A stretch of 64,000 nucleotides of DNA from Ancylostoma caninum (taxonomy: Eukaryota > Nematoda > Chromadorea > Rhabditida > Ancylostomatidae), in contig JBAJFG010000030.1 of the NCBI GenBank assembly GCA_037903475.1, positions 1,240,001-1,304,000 of the forward strand, given 5' to 3'. Of this stretch, positions 12,201-24,800 are shown piece by piece. Numbering within the stretch: position 1 is the first letter of the stretch; the number at the start of each line of letters is the position of its first letter. The notes below the pieces were generated by a model that was not told the DNA's origin, did not search any database, and saw nothing but the letters and a program-made list of their open reading frames with translations. A program made the translations under genes and the position numbers.

Positions 12201-13185
12201 CAAAATCTGGCTGAGAATTCTCCACAAAATTTAAGGAGGGAGGTAATCAGAGGCCCTGACTCGTTTCACCTTTTCATTAAACAACGGCTGCTACCAGAAA
12301 ATGGGGAGTACGTTATGAGCGCGGTTCTAGCAATCAATAATTGATTTGCTCTACGTCTCTGACCTGGTCATGGGCTCAGATGTCTTAAATAAAGCCTCAC
12401 CTGGATCCATAATAACTAATGCTGGTCTTGATCTCAGAATAGACATCAAATCCGCATTCCAGTACTATTGGCAATAGTATGAATAGTGTGAATACTTTCA
12501 GAAAATCCCTTTTTATGGTCGCAGACAGCACGAGCACCAGCAGAGATAGCGCACATTTTGCGGAGAGTGCAGCAATGCGATAGTAATTTGGGGTGTACGG
12601 AAGTAGGGTAGCTGAAAACGCGATAGATCAAAATGTCATGTATGAAAAATCAATAAGTCAATAAATCGCATAAAAATGTTGGTCAAAATTGACATGAACA
12701 AGAAAGCCGATAATTGATTTATGCACTCGAAAACTCAGGTGTCAAAACTGTCGATTCCCGATTTATGCAAACAAAAAAAATCAAAAATACCAATTATTGT
12801 TGCAGTTTTGCAAAAAATCGATATACTATGTATGTCAAATAAGTGGGTTAAAAAATCAATTGCTCTCTTAAAACAAAATATGCGAATTATTGATTTGCCT
12901 ATGAGAAAAAATCAATAGTGTACACATTGTGAATTCAATTTCGCAAAATAAATGAGATTGTTAGCGGAAATAAGCAGTTGTCAGAGTGACCCCACAATAA
13001 TCAATAAATTGATTTTTCGTGACCCACTATTGGCCCACTAACTTACCATACGTTGTCGACGGAGCCTCAGCCAACGTCACATTGATGATGTCATCACTGC
13101 TTAGAGTTGTGTCCGGTAGCAGACGATCTGTGACGTTGAACTCATCTGGCGATTCGCCAGAAAACGTCAACAACTCGTCCTCCAT
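9209..13185 (-). CDS. Seven-transmembrane receptor-like protein, ten exons, 389 aa
   Basis: Exons (minus): 13185-13047, 12611-12401, 11172-11110, 11042-10983, 10716-10576, 10487-10415, 10054-9938, 9902-9843, 9592-9514, 9435-9209. All phases join and total 1170 nt. The product starts MEDELLTFSG with two NVT N-glycosylation sites in an acidic N-terminus of about 50 residues. Hydrophobic segments follow: CALSLLVLVL, VFTLFILLPIVL, FALVCYILSDVLFW, LFPILFTLIDTLLALF, IIRLAACLVVF, FSFILFQVAIHVLSV and FLVRPILVLLAVVTLL. The basic, Cys-rich tail ends CPCCRRRD. This fits a nematode-type chemosensory GPCR; the exact serpentine family is not identified. The 35-bp intron 9903-9937 is very short, and a donor near 9958 would also keep frame. 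The exon 5 donor (10576) was chosen to keep phase. The last large intron holds an AATG array. Confidence 0.8.
9595..9836. repeat. AATG tetranucleotide microsatellite inside a receptor intron
   Basis: About 240 bp of (AATG)n with GAGTG and GAGCG variants fills almost the whole intron 9593-9842 of the 7TM receptor gene. The apparent minus-strand ORF rich in SFIH repeats is an artefact of the array. The following acceptor reads tttgag instead of the usual tttcag. Confidence 0.95.
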
Positions 13186-13187
13186 CC

Positions 13188-13200
13188 CTAAATTATCGAT
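13188..13200 (-). promoter_or_regulatory. Probable trans-splice acceptor of the receptor mRNA
   Basis: On the minus strand the sequence aatttag is followed after only two bases by the chosen ATG (13185). An acceptor with no matching upstream donor so close to the start codon is the usual look of a nematode spliced-leader site. This is inferred from sequence context only. Confidence 0.45.
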
Positions 13201-13849
13201 TGATCGGCGTAGCGCGGAATTCAAAATCGCAGGTATAAGCAGATGTTCGATTCATGCATTCACAATTGTAGAAAACGTAGTGAACAGAATTAAAAACATA
13301 TACGCAACATCTGAAGCCTTTCGATCAATAAATCAATAAATTAGCCAGAGCGTTTTTCGGCTGCTATAATGCCATTTGCTGCTGGACTCGCACCACATGG
13401 TTCTAATCCTCTCCGAAAAAGTCCAATAATTTATCCCATCGTCGTATAGTAAACAATACATTTCTTATCGACCAAAAGGAATCAATGAGACTTCAAAAAA
13501 AGTGATGGAGAAATAGTGCAACATTTGGTGAGAGTTCGAGGAGTGGCATTAGCGTTGAAAAGAATAAAGTGAAAATGGAGATTGCATAATCCAAAATATG
13601 TAGGGAATGAGGAGCAACTGGTAAACTATGCATTTTCGAACGTAGGTCCTCTTGTACGCGTTGAGCACTGCGTAGTGATAAAAGTGCCTAAATAGCAAAT
13701 CCAGCAATTCCTTTAGATTTTAGCACTTCATTAGGAATACCCTTTTGATGCATTGCTGAGCCGAAGAATCGCCACAATGCCAGCATTCAAAGTTACGCAG
13801 TAGCATCGTTGAGATCTAGGGTAGGCTTTGCCTTATGGAAAGAATGAGC

Positions 13850-14560
13850 ATTTATTCATCTCTCTTTCTTCATCTATTTGTCACTGTAGGACTTTGAGGA
13901 AAAGATACGTAGCTCAAGGAATAGATAAAGCAACACAAAAGTTATACAACATCTTTGGAGGCCTCCTAACCAAGAACGAAAAAATTTTGTTAAAAGTGTA
14001 CAAAACATATGTAGACCTTCACTAGAACTGGAACAGTTGTCTTTAATACCCATAGAAAAAGTATTACAGATGGATTAGATAAAGTACAAAATAGTTTCAC
14101 GAGAGAGCTTCTTTTCAGGACAAATGGTTTTGATTTTAGCAGTGTCCCTTCTGCAGATATTAGAAATAGAATGGTTTCAACTTTAAACACTTCCGAGTAG
14201 ACGAAATGAAAGTGATCTCATAATGATTCATAAAATTATACATGGCTACACCAGCGACTTCTCGACACTGCAGAAGTCGATCACTTGAGGGCCTTCACTA
14301 GAAATTACGTTCCCAACGGGCAAGACTTCCATAAGACAATCATTTTTTGGCAACAGAGCTGGCTCAAAGTTTCTAAGGCTTAGCAAGAGGCATCCCATTC
14401 CCATTAAACTTCCATCATTTAAGAAACAGGTAGAAGGAACCAGAAACTGTAACATGAGGTCTCTCTCTTTAAGTGAACATTGTACAGAATAATCTATAAT
14501 TTATGCGTGTTTGTGCATCGTACTTATTGCATCGTTATGTGGTTAAATTCATGTACAGAA
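13850..14560 (+). pseudogene. 3' end of a CR1-like LINE reverse transcriptase (dead)
   Basis: Read on the plus strand with frame changes, the peptide runs ILLKVYKTYV, then DKVQNSFTRELLFR, then ESDLIMIHKIIHGYTSDF, and later SWLKVSK. These match the order of blocks found C-terminal to the RT domain in CR1/Jockey-type LINEs (the K.Y..YVRP, KVQ..FT, and DL...YKIIHG blocks). Stops and frameshifts interrupt it, so it is inactive. It ends in an AT-rich tail with aataaa-like words near 14560-14577. The family assignment is by motif memory. No 5' part is present, as expected for 5'-truncated LINE insertions. Confidence 0.65.
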
Positions 14561-14774
14561 AAAAATAAAAACAAATAAATCTCAAGTATCCCAAGAGTGG
14601 AGCAAATGCCACGGTGCGGCGATTTTATTAGAGTTCGATGAAATTGATCTGGTAGAGTTCATTAAAACAGACTAAATGAAACTTTTGTAAAACAAAGAGA
14701 TCAAGATGAAGTGTGAAATCTCGTAGGCGAGGCACGGTGACAAACTAGCGTTTGCTAAAAATATCACCTCTCAC

Positions 14775-16210
14775 AGAAAGCCGGTCTCAATAGAACGCTA
14801 CTAGTCCCTCTCTCTGATAAACTTCTGTGAAACTCCAATAGGTAGCAAATGAATGCACAAATAAGTAAAAACGCGAAATTCAAAATAAAATTGGCCGTGG
14901 AATACCCAGCAAATTCATAGATTGACGACGAGGGAGCAAACAAGGAAGGAATCAAAACGTGCTAATGGATGACATAAGCGGCTGTGCAGACAAGAAGAAG
15001 TTAGCCTGTCGTAACACTAAAAATCGCAAGCCTCACAAGCCAAGAAATCCAACAAGCCGTGATGAATAGAGCAGGTTTGCCGGATTTCTTTGTCGAGGAA
15101 CGGGCGACTTTTAGAGGCATTTCTGAAGCTCTTAAATGACTGCTGGGAATGCCGAGGATTTGAGCACTTGAAGAGCGTTTAGGAGCGTCATACATTGAAA
15201 AGCTTAGAGCTACGGGAAGGCGAACAAGATGGTGATGAAAAATGGAGAAAAAATTCCAAAGTGGGTCGAGAACGTGAGCCAGTGCGTACATATCCTATCA
15301 GAAATATTTCCAATCTAATTCGATCATCCGACAATTCGTTAATATTCACTCAATTATATTATAGAATGAATCAGAATGAATAATTATATTATAGAAAGAA
15401 TAAATGTGAAACTGAACGAGAGATTTTCAAAATTATTAGGTGTAGTCAATGCAAATGGCTGGATATATTGACTAGTAACTGAGAATTTTGGAAAAAAAGG
15501 ATCTAGGAGGTTTAAGAGCGATAAGATGGAACAGCGCATGTATTTAAGAAAAATTATACGAAATAATGAAAGGAAATGAACCATAAAACTAGATACTCTG
15601 CAAATTCAAAGTTTTTGGCTAGCTATAATATTATTTGTCTGTCAGAGATCATCGTTGACATTTTGTCTCTTTCGGTTTTTATCATGAAATTCTTGAGACG
15701 AACTTGAAATTTTAGGATCAATCCCCTAAAAACGTAATTGGACCTTGACTCGCTTCTGAGGTTCAAAAATTGCAAAAAAAACCAAAGGGTGATAATCCAA
15801 GAAAATTAACACCACTTGTTAGGAAGAACTCCAACCTTGCTCTAGTTTTTAGAAAGATGGTAGTTTTTAAAAAATTGTGAACAATTTCACTGCTTGATTC
15901 TACAAAAAACCGGCGTAGTCCATCATTGGATGCGGAGCGTAACTTCATAGGCGCCATCAAGACTCAGTATTGGTCACTTCACGCAGTCGACCAATCGTAG
16001 AGCTCAGTTGCCCCGTCTTCTTCAGATGTAAAGCTCCACTTTCTTTACTTTTTCGAGAATCCCAGCAACTAGAAGAGCAGTAACGTCAAGAATGAGCACG
16101 TAGAAATGCTGTTCCGGCAAAATTTCAGCAAAAGCAACGACATTAGAACTAGCAAAACAAAGTGGTAGGTTCTCTTCAAACTTCATATAAGCGGACATTC
16201 CAGCCCTCAT
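14775..16210 (-). CDS. Candidate second 7TM protein (partial exon set)
   Basis: Three coding blocks are visible on the minus strand. Block 1 (about 16210-16022) contains LPLCFASSNVVAFAEILPEQ and a hydrophobic VLILDVTALLVAGIL followed by EKVKK. Block 2 (15294-15016) is preceded by tttctgatag and ends PALFITACWISWLVRLAIFS. Block 3 (14961-14775) joins block 2 in phase across a 54-bp intron, contains YSTANFILNFAFLLICAFIC then a basic stretch, and ends at a gtgaga donor. The last two blocks look like TM6-TM7 of a serpentine receptor. Exons for the N-terminus, the middle (between 15295 and 16021) and the C-terminal end were not found. The gene may be incomplete or decayed. Neighbouring a definite 7TM gene on the same strand makes a receptor cluster plausible. 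Confidence 0.45.
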
Positions 16211-16896
16211 TCCTGGCTTCAGTCTAGTCGGCTTTTTGAGTTGAATGATAGCTAGGCACGACAGGTATAGAGTAGAAGTAGATAATGATGGAATGAAACA
16301 AAAGCTGAGAAGTTACTCAAGACGCCCGTCGCGATCTCCCGTTCTGGGAGCTTCAACAAATTTCAGTTGGATATCGTCAAGTGTTAACAGCTGACAGCAC
16401 TCAAGACATTTTTAGCGCTGCAAACTGAGCTGTCTAGTCAGACCGGCTTGAAACACCCTTTGTCCTAACTCAAGAAATCCTGAACAAATCTCAGAAGATC
16501 GGCGGCGGTCCTTGATGACTAGACATGTGCACGTACCTTGACGCTACCGCATGAGACCGTCCCTCCAAGTTCTTTGAAAGAGGCAAAAAAGAATTGTTGC
16601 TGCCAAGCCACGCCCCACATGGCCGAGGCCATAATTGATTGGCCGAAATAAACTTGTTAGACATTGCTAATTTAGTTCTCAAGAGCTTGTCAAACTAAAC
16701 ACTAGAGGAACAATGGTCTGCTTCAGCTTGACCACATTACCTGAGCCTTCAGGCTTAATACACGATGGATATGATATGATAATACAGTCATGATGCTTAC
16801 AAAACGATGTGTTGCAAACGCAATACGATGGGGATTGGCAAAACAATGCAAAAAAGCATTGTTGCAGTAGCTGTGGAACCGCATCGCACCACCTCC

Positions 16897-17083
16897 GCGA
16901 CGCGGCAGACCAGCAGGGCGTTGTGGTGGGCTGGACGTGCTGGTATCACCGCTTTGCTTGTAGTTTACACGACTACCTTCTTAGTGTGTGACCATTTCCA
17001 CTTACATTATTATCTATAAACTCGGCAGTCCTGGCAACACCCGATAACCACAGCGCCCTGTTGGTCTGCCGCGCCGGGTAGCT
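16897..17083. repeat. Inverted-repeat element with GC-rich ends
   Basis: cgcggcagaccagcagggcg near 16901 is matched in reverse complement by cgccctgttggtctgccgcg near 17054-17073, with the match continuing inward through gttgtggt. The inner sequence is unrelated and AT-richer. This is the look of a small foldback transposon. Confidence 0.65.
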
Positions 17084-18760
17084 GACGCGACGCGGCCTAG
17101 GAGGGTTGACGCTCCTTTGTAGACATAGCTATAGTGTATGGAAAGGCCCTCGAACATTTACAGAGAGTATCCCACATGCTGACCACAGCTACGTAGCATC
17201 AACATTACTTGTATGCCTTTACTATTTTCTTTGCAAAATGGCGTGTTCAAATTTTTACAGCAATTTTTTCAATATGCACCACAAAAATGGCGGTATAAGG
17301 CAAAGCATCAAATAACGCATTCGTCTAAAGACCTACAGAAGACTCTGTGCGATAATACCGTAGCGTACCCACCGAAAATCCATTGTAATCGATTGAAAAT
17401 TAAATTTACGAAACAACATGACTCCCATTATCAAGGTATGAGATAACCGCACCCGAGATAGAACCGGGAGATTCTTTTCTAATTATGGCGCAGAGAAGGC
17501 GGTTAGGGTGAAATTGGTAGCTCTATTTCTTAGTTAATGAGCAAATGGATGAATAAGTATGTGAAAAACGCTGGTTAGATCCAGTTTTTGATGCACTACA
17601 AAGACATTTAGCCACACAGAATAGAGAAGGAACCGATGGTATACGAGGAATTGCGGACTTCTGGCCTGAAAATGTCTCCAATCGAGGTGACGACGAGAAA
17701 GAACACGGTGCTACGCCGCGCAAAGACGCTAATTTGCAACTTGATTTTCCGTGAACGACGCCGCCGCGCCACAAGGTGCGGCCTGAGGATTCACGTCGGA
17801 TACAAAGAATCCACAAAAAGCCATCCCCACACGCACAAACGGAAGACGACACAAAGAAAACTAGCCGAGACGAGCGCTATTACGGAAACTATGGAGATTT
17901 TAGATGGAAAAGTGCGAAAATCCTATTTGACGGCGAAAAATTCGCAGTCATGCAGCTTTGCTTTGGGCGACTACAGCGGCAGATCGGTCGTAAACTGCAT
18001 GAAGTTCATCAGCTGTTCAGCAGTGGTTGCTATAAGAAGGAGCGAATGGAACGTGTTCGAGCCTAAGCACATCGTGAGCAAGAAAAATATGTACACAAGT
18101 AACCACATTTACCCAAACGGGATTTAGAAATAATTGGAAAAGGGTAAAACGCCAAATAGAAGTTATAGGATAAATGGGACAATTATATAATTATTTATTT
18201 TCTTATTTCGTAACAAATTAAGTCTACTCTCTTAGTTCTCGTCTTCTTTGTGTGCATTTCGGCGCTTCCCTATTATCCCTCGAAGAAATAAAGAGGATCC
18301 TGGAATAGGATGAAATAGAAATAGAGCAGAAATAATTTCAAATAGTCCACGCTGATACTTACTATATTTTTTCCCGAATTTTTGAGGTAAGTTTTGGACA
18401 GGGGACAATTATACTGGTTGGGTTATCTCCAGGCCGCTCCTAGAGCATCGCATACCTGCATTTGCAAAAATGGCATCAGCTCTTGAAGAGATGTCTGGAA
18501 AAAGGCAATAAAAACTTTCAAGACAAATTTCCAAGAACGGGGTTGGGTAAGCTCATGAACAAGTGTGGGAGGCAGGAATGCCCCTCGAGAGGGGGGGGGG
18601 GGGCTAAAAAAGCTGGAAAAACTGGTAAAGATTACAAATAAAACAAGTAATTGAATAGCTACGTACTTCATTAACCATTTCTGAATTTTTTTCTGCTGCC
18701 CTATCCGTTCTTCCCCCGTCCTGACCATACCCTTCTTTATCCGTAACCGTTATGAGCATC
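17084..18760. other. Region with unassigned ORFs and a G-run
   Basis: A GC-richer patch at 17650-18060 has overlapping ORFs on both strands (plus 17636-18127, minus 17523-17852). None shows a recognisable motif or a convincing exon pair, so I do not call a gene. A G13 run near 18591-18603 may be a remnant of the G-run MITE family. Confidence 0.35.
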
Positions 18761-19173
18761 TTAAAAGCAGGGGCCCATCTCCATTCGTAGTTGAGGTAAT
18801 GCCAGGTTCTGCATCTCCTCAACACGCTGAATCTAGCGGTATAGGTAAATTGTCTCAAAACGGTCTTTAAACCCGTTTTCCTGGACGGCGTCTGTAACAG
18901 TTTGCTAAGCCGAGTTGACGTGTGAAGCTCCTGATCTTATCGACTGAACACACCAAAACTCGTTGGCCAACGATGCAGTCGTGGCAGGCAGCCAGCACAG
19001 CTTGGAGCGATCCGCCTCCCGGCTCCAAAAATGTGGCCAGTTTGACCGTTTCGGAAACAAGGCTTTCGTCGCTTTTGAGCCTGCTGGTGTATATCACTGG
19101 AACCAACATGGCGAGAAGGTCTAGGATATTTCCATACCTCCGCAGGCGAAATGGGATGGGCTCCTGCCTTTAA
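18761..19173. repeat. TTAA-bounded inverted-repeat element, 413 bp
   Basis: Left end TTAAAAGCAGGGGCCCATCT and right end, reverse-complemented, TTTAAAGGCAGGAGCCCATC form inverted ends of about 35 bp. Its interior (for example the words agcttcacacgt and aacgggtttaaa, read in reverse complement) matches the element at 49345-49757 along most of its length. Both copies are 413 bp between TTAA sites. Confidence 0.8.
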
Positions 19174-21324
19174 AGAGGTCGTGCAAGTTCCTATATGGTG
19201 GATCTTCAAAGGACTCAATAACTTTTCCGCCCGAGTTACTATGGATGATCAAGTATTGCCTGCTAACACCAGCGCAGTAAGGTGCAATGAATTTTTATTT
19301 TTAATCACTTCACATAAAAACAATGTTTTCAATGGGCTTGTCCTTCATATTTTGGCCAACCCGGTCATCAATGACACTCCTCCTTCTAGGCACAACTTCT
19401 GTCGAAGTGCGCTACTGCTCTATGGAAGTCCCTCTCAGAAGCGAAACCACAGATCGTCGTCAAAATGTAGGACTATATGCTCCAGTAATTGATAAGTTTG
19501 ACTGAAAATAGGTTCAAACGAAAGTTTTTGTGATATAGAACGCGATGAAATCATGCAGAACATGTCTACTCAATGCCACCGTTGATTCAGTTTGCAAGAA
19601 GTTTGCATGAGATTTGTTTGAATACCACCATGTATAAACTTGTTGCAGCTGCAGCATAAACCAGGGTTTTTTTTTTCGTTTTTGAGGTAAAACAACGAAT
19701 ATTCAGCTTTAGTCAAAATTTTTTGACACTTTCTTGTCTATCTTTTGTATCTATGTACCAACCTTTCGTATATTCGATTATTCGGATACTCGAGTGCTGG
19801 GCCGGAAGCTTTTTAAATGCTATTTGCTTAAGATCACGACCATACGATTAGCACTCAATCACTACCACTCTGAGTGGCCGCTTTTTGCCGCCTCGACCAG
19901 TTTTTGCCAGCATCTTGTCCGAACCAGTGATCATTCGGAACCACTTCAGCAATGGTGATTTGCAGCGATATCAATCAATAAAACAATTATTGACACTTAG
20001 TGGTCTTTTGACGACCAGACATTGTTTTTATGACATCTTTTTTTTTCAGAGTACATGAGAGCCTAAAGCGATGCAAATTTAAAAAAAGAATAAACGGATC
20101 AAGTCAAAGTTAAATAAAATCAACGAACTAATTTTGAAGTTGGACTAATTTAGGAAATAAGCAGATCAAGGTAGTGCATCTCATGGGTATAAGATTACCC
20201 ATCGGTATGAGCATTGTCGCATATGGGTAAACAAGTTGATACGTGCAAGGTCAGTGGTAAAGTTATTAGCATTAACATGTTTGCAATGATGAATGCCAAT
20301 GATGCATCCGATCCTTAGACTATTTTTATGAGAATTGATCCAAACTAAGTAAAGGGTAGATTCTTGGGTAACTGAACCGCATTTGACGCAAACAATACGT
20401 GTAATTTTGAAACAACCAAGAATTGAGCGACAAGGCTCGTTTTCGTTGTTGGAGGAATGAGTAATCTACTAGTCCTACTCATGGATGTCACCATCCACAT
20501 ATGTATGTGCAGCAGCTGGGGATAGATTTCATCACGGATTGATTACCCGGGGTAATCGTGTTGACACCAGGTGAAATCTGGAATGTTAGCGCGTTTACCC
20601 TGGTTAACCTCAAGGTGCATGCAGTCAGTGGGCAGAAACGCTGGTGGCCACTAGGTGAAGGGTAAATTCGCGTACGTTGGATAATCGCAATTATGCATCC
20701 GGACCTAGAACTTCCAGTCCTATGACGAAAAAAAAATCGAAGGCGACAATAAAGTTTGCTTGAACATGAAGGTTTAAGTGAAAAAAAAACTCAAATTAAC
20801 TAGATGAACATCACTCCATTCGCCCCAGGACCACAGCAGAAGCCCTGGATAACTGCCAGGCAATAAGTGTCCGATCGAATATTCTCAAGGGATGTGGCCC
20901 CACCAGGATAAAGCAATAGATCACTCGCAGTGCGATGAAAAACAGCTGCACAGCACTGCGACAAAAGCGCAAAGAACCACAAAGCGCAGCGCGAATTTGG
21001 TGGGACGAGCAGCAATTTGGCTCAACGCCAACTTCTCCATTCTGTATCTCCAACGAATTAGCGGAAAAACTGAAAACGCTAAACGCTGAACGCTGAACGA
21101 CGCTGTAATGTGTCATTAACTATGTATCGGCGTAAAGCCTTCAGGCGCCGACGGGGCGTCGTTCATCGCACCTAATTAAGTGCCCTTAAAAAACCCGTCA
21201 ACGCGTATGGGAAACTCGTGCGCGGTTGTCGGGGTGTAACGATAGCGAACAGGGAAGTAGGAGAAGAGACTGAGGTAGATCAGTGCAGAGAGTGGATGGA
21301 CTTTGATATCCCTAATCTTTACCT

Positions 21325-21500
21325 AACTACGTAAATATTTTATGAAAAAAAAACAATTGAAGGAATGGCAAGAAAAGTCCTTCGAGTTAAACGCACTGAC
21401 GAGTCACATTGCGGAAACGTGATGCACATGGTGCATCATGCCTTTCCGTTTCGGTGTGGCCACATGATGCACATGGTGCCCCACGCGAACCACGCTTATC
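21325..21500. repeat. Dispersed repeat, copy 1 (see 32660-32845)
   Basis: From acgtaaatattttatgaaaa through tgatgcacatggtgcatcat to ccccacgcgaaccacgc this stretch matches 32660-32845 almost base for base. The core contains the palindromic word atgcacatggtgcat. No coding potential was seen. Confidence 0.8.
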
Positions 21501-21774
21501 ATATCCATGCAACTTTCCACTTTGGTCACGTGGTGCAAATGGTGAATTATCAGAAAATTGCATTCTAGCCATCCACGTTCGCCATGCGAAAGTGTGCTCG
21601 GCCTGCAATGTGCTATGAGTATTTCCCTGGTACGAGGTTTCCTGTTACCACAACGCATCTTCCTATTTATAATGGCACCGTGTCCACAGTTTCTCGGGCT
21701 AGTGAGGATATAGAAGAAATGCTTAGTTTCAAAAAAAAGTTGACAAGGACCATTGCGCTCGGAAAGGGCGGTGC

Positions 21775-21822
21775 TCAGCTCTGCTATTGGCCAGTTGGAT
21801 GAAGGGACCAATCGCAGAACTT
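21775..21822. repeat. Short hairpin repeat, GCTCTG-ATTGG family
   Basis: ctcagctctgctattggcc is followed by gaccaatcgcagaactt, an imperfect inverted repeat. Better copies occur at 33796-33846 and 42627-42677. Confidence 0.5.
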
Positions 21823-24800
21823 CCCCACATCACGCCTTTCATGCACAACGTTAAGAGATATGGCATGAGATGGATTACCCGAGTGTGAAATTCAGTATTC
21901 TACTCAAATAGATTCATGTATGGAAAATCCAAAAAATCATTTATCAATCAACTATCACAAAACGGGGCGGGGTGTGGAATAATTTGGATAGCTCGTAAAA
22001 ATATTTTAAAAATTTTAAAAAAAAAGTTAACAAGATGAAGATATTATAGCGGTGAAGATGAGAATAACATGTTAGTAATGAAATATTCTCTTCAAAGAGA
22101 ATCAAAAGTCCCAAAGGATATGTTCAATGTAGAAATGGGCGTGGCTAAAAGAAGGCGGGTTTAATATTTACGTTACTCGAAAAAATCAGGGCACTGAATG
22201 AAACGAACTCCATTTCAATAGTATAGTCAGAATATTATGGAATAGCGTAATAGAATATAGGCTAGTGGGAATGCATGATTTCGGATAGGTCGAAAATTCG
22301 ACTACTCGAACAAAATATACAAGGCATTACAGCCTTGGGGAGAAGGTAAGGCGGGATGTAGAGCTCTATAGTTCTCAAATAATGAATTTTTCGCACAAGT
22401 TTTCTACTCAGTTATCAATTCAACTGACTATCTTAATAGGGATCGATCAATATATACATTATCATACAAGTAGGAAACGACAAGGAAATGACGGAGAAAA
22501 CGAAGCGGAAGATAAGCTCCGCTACTTTTCAACACCTACGTCTTAATGTGCAAACAAAGAACGAGAAAAACGCATCTGAACCGAAGAAATGTCCAACTGA
22601 GGCGTCAGGAACCTGTTTATGACGGAGAGGAATCGAAGGTTGATACGAGCGATGTGATAGTTCGGATGATTAGTGGGCGTGGTTTATCGCAATGCGTTGG
22701 GATGAATAGAATAAATACTGTAGGTAGAAAACAAGAGAAACAACACGACATATAATCAGAGGCAGAACCGGCTCTGCATGAGTCTTCCGAGGAAAAACTT
22801 GTTGACATTGAGCGCGTTATCATAAGTGTATTCCTGTTACTGTGAATCTACATGACTTCTTTGCAAGCAGTAGCGTTGAAAGGTGGGAGCAAAAAATCGA
22901 TGATCCCAGAGGGGCTAGTAATTAGCTGTACCTATGGAACGTAACAGTGATCGTAAAGCTGCACGAAACCAGGTTGATAGGCGACGGTGTGCGCTGGCGC
23001 ATGCGCAAGCGCAAGCGCATTACCTCATTTAAGGCCTCGTATCATACGCAACGTTTCAATGGACGCCGTGAGCGGATCGTTGTGGGATTACAGTATGTAC
23101 TGGGTTTCCCACTATGTAAATCACAAATGAACTGGAGCGCATTGCAGTACCATAGCGTAGATCTGAGAGTTTTTATGGAAAATTGATGGTTTTCCATTTC
23201 CAAGATCATTCTGGTTTCCGGAAATCCATTGTAGAATGGATTTTTCTTGTCTCATTTTTCCTAATATGTATGTACAGGTATAATACATACATTATATACA
23301 GGGTTTTTGTCGTGATTATACAGTTCATCCTAAGTGAATAGGAACACCATACTCTGCTCGGCATGAATTATAAGAATTGGGTAAGTTTTTTCGCAAATAG
23401 TTGGTTTATTCTTTTGTTTATTTCAAACGTTATTAGTAAAGGAACTGCTCGATCGAATATAACGAAAAGATAGAGATGAATAGAAAGCTGGATCTATCCT
23501 ACAAGCAACTTTAGGGGAAGGAGTAATCCCCGACAAGGATTTTGTGGCTGGGGTAAAGCCGAAGTTTTAAAACGAATTGAGTGATAATTGGAGTCATGAT
23601 TCATAATCAGAAGCAGAGCGAACAAAAAATTACATACAAAACCACAACCGGTTGGGAGTACGCACACGTGCCTCATCAGCTTTTTGGACAGGTTAGAACA
23701 GGAAGCAGCAATGTGAGACAAAAGTGAAAGCGGTGATATCAATGGAGTGAGTGGATGCGCAGACAGTCAGAGTGCCGTGTTGCACATAGTACAGCGCGTG
23801 GCTTCGACCACTGTGGCCCTATTTCAGATATTTCAGGTGAGTCTTAAAAATTCCAGAGTTTTTCTTTGTTCCGAAACAAAATGTTTCACAAGGGAGGAGG
23901 ATCACCGGATAGGTCATGGCATCTGTTCACCCACTGCATCTCGCCAAATTATTGGTTATTTGGTTACGGGTCACTTGATTTCCGGGGTAAACTCAACATT
24001 TCCCACGTTTTCTATGAGAAAAATTACAAAGCATCAGAATCTTATTGTCAGATGGAAGCTTCTAGATCACGCCGCACATTGGCAGCTTTTCTCCTCTACT
24101 GCGGCTACTATGTGACATCCTCACCTTGTGACTGTACCTTAGAAAGTTTCTAGAATTCATGGAAAATTCTACAAAGTTCTGCAGTGTGTGCGCTGTTCTT
24201 GCGAAGAAAAAAAAAACAGGGAAAGGACAGGAAAACGCACGACATGTGCTGATCATTTGGATTTTGAAAATATGCCAGTTTATTGAAAACATGTCCTTCA
24301 AACTTGATAATGTTTGACGGAAGAAAATGGCAGGAGAAAATAATTGATAATGGTGATAAAAGCTACATTTGAACAACTAACAAGTTGTAAGCTGGATTTC
24401 TGAAACGAAGGAAGACGTTATCTTACCAAGATTTTCTCAAACAGGAGAATTTCCAGTGTTTTCACATCTTTTAGGTTGCATAGCCGCAGAACATGTTCTA
24501 GGTTTAGCTGATTTTTTATTCACACTGAATGACTTCGGAAGTTATTTCGTGCTCTGGGATCCCTTAGTATGGTTGTCGCAACAGTTTGAAGCAGTGCTTC
24601 TTGCACGAGTATATTCAACAGTTGTAAAAAATTATTAGAATTGAATCACAGACAAAAACGAAGTGAAACTCATTCGAGGTTCGCTGGGAGTGTATGGGGC
24701 AGACTTGAAAAATTAGTGTTGAATTCAGAAATCACAGCCGTTCCTGGCACGATCTGTGTGCTGGCAGGGCTGGCTAATGTTTCACTCCACGTCTAATCGT

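Noticed and set aside
17636..18127. 163-codon plus-strand ORF as a gene
   Set aside because: Two other frames overlap it with equal openness, and no motif or splice signal supports any of them.
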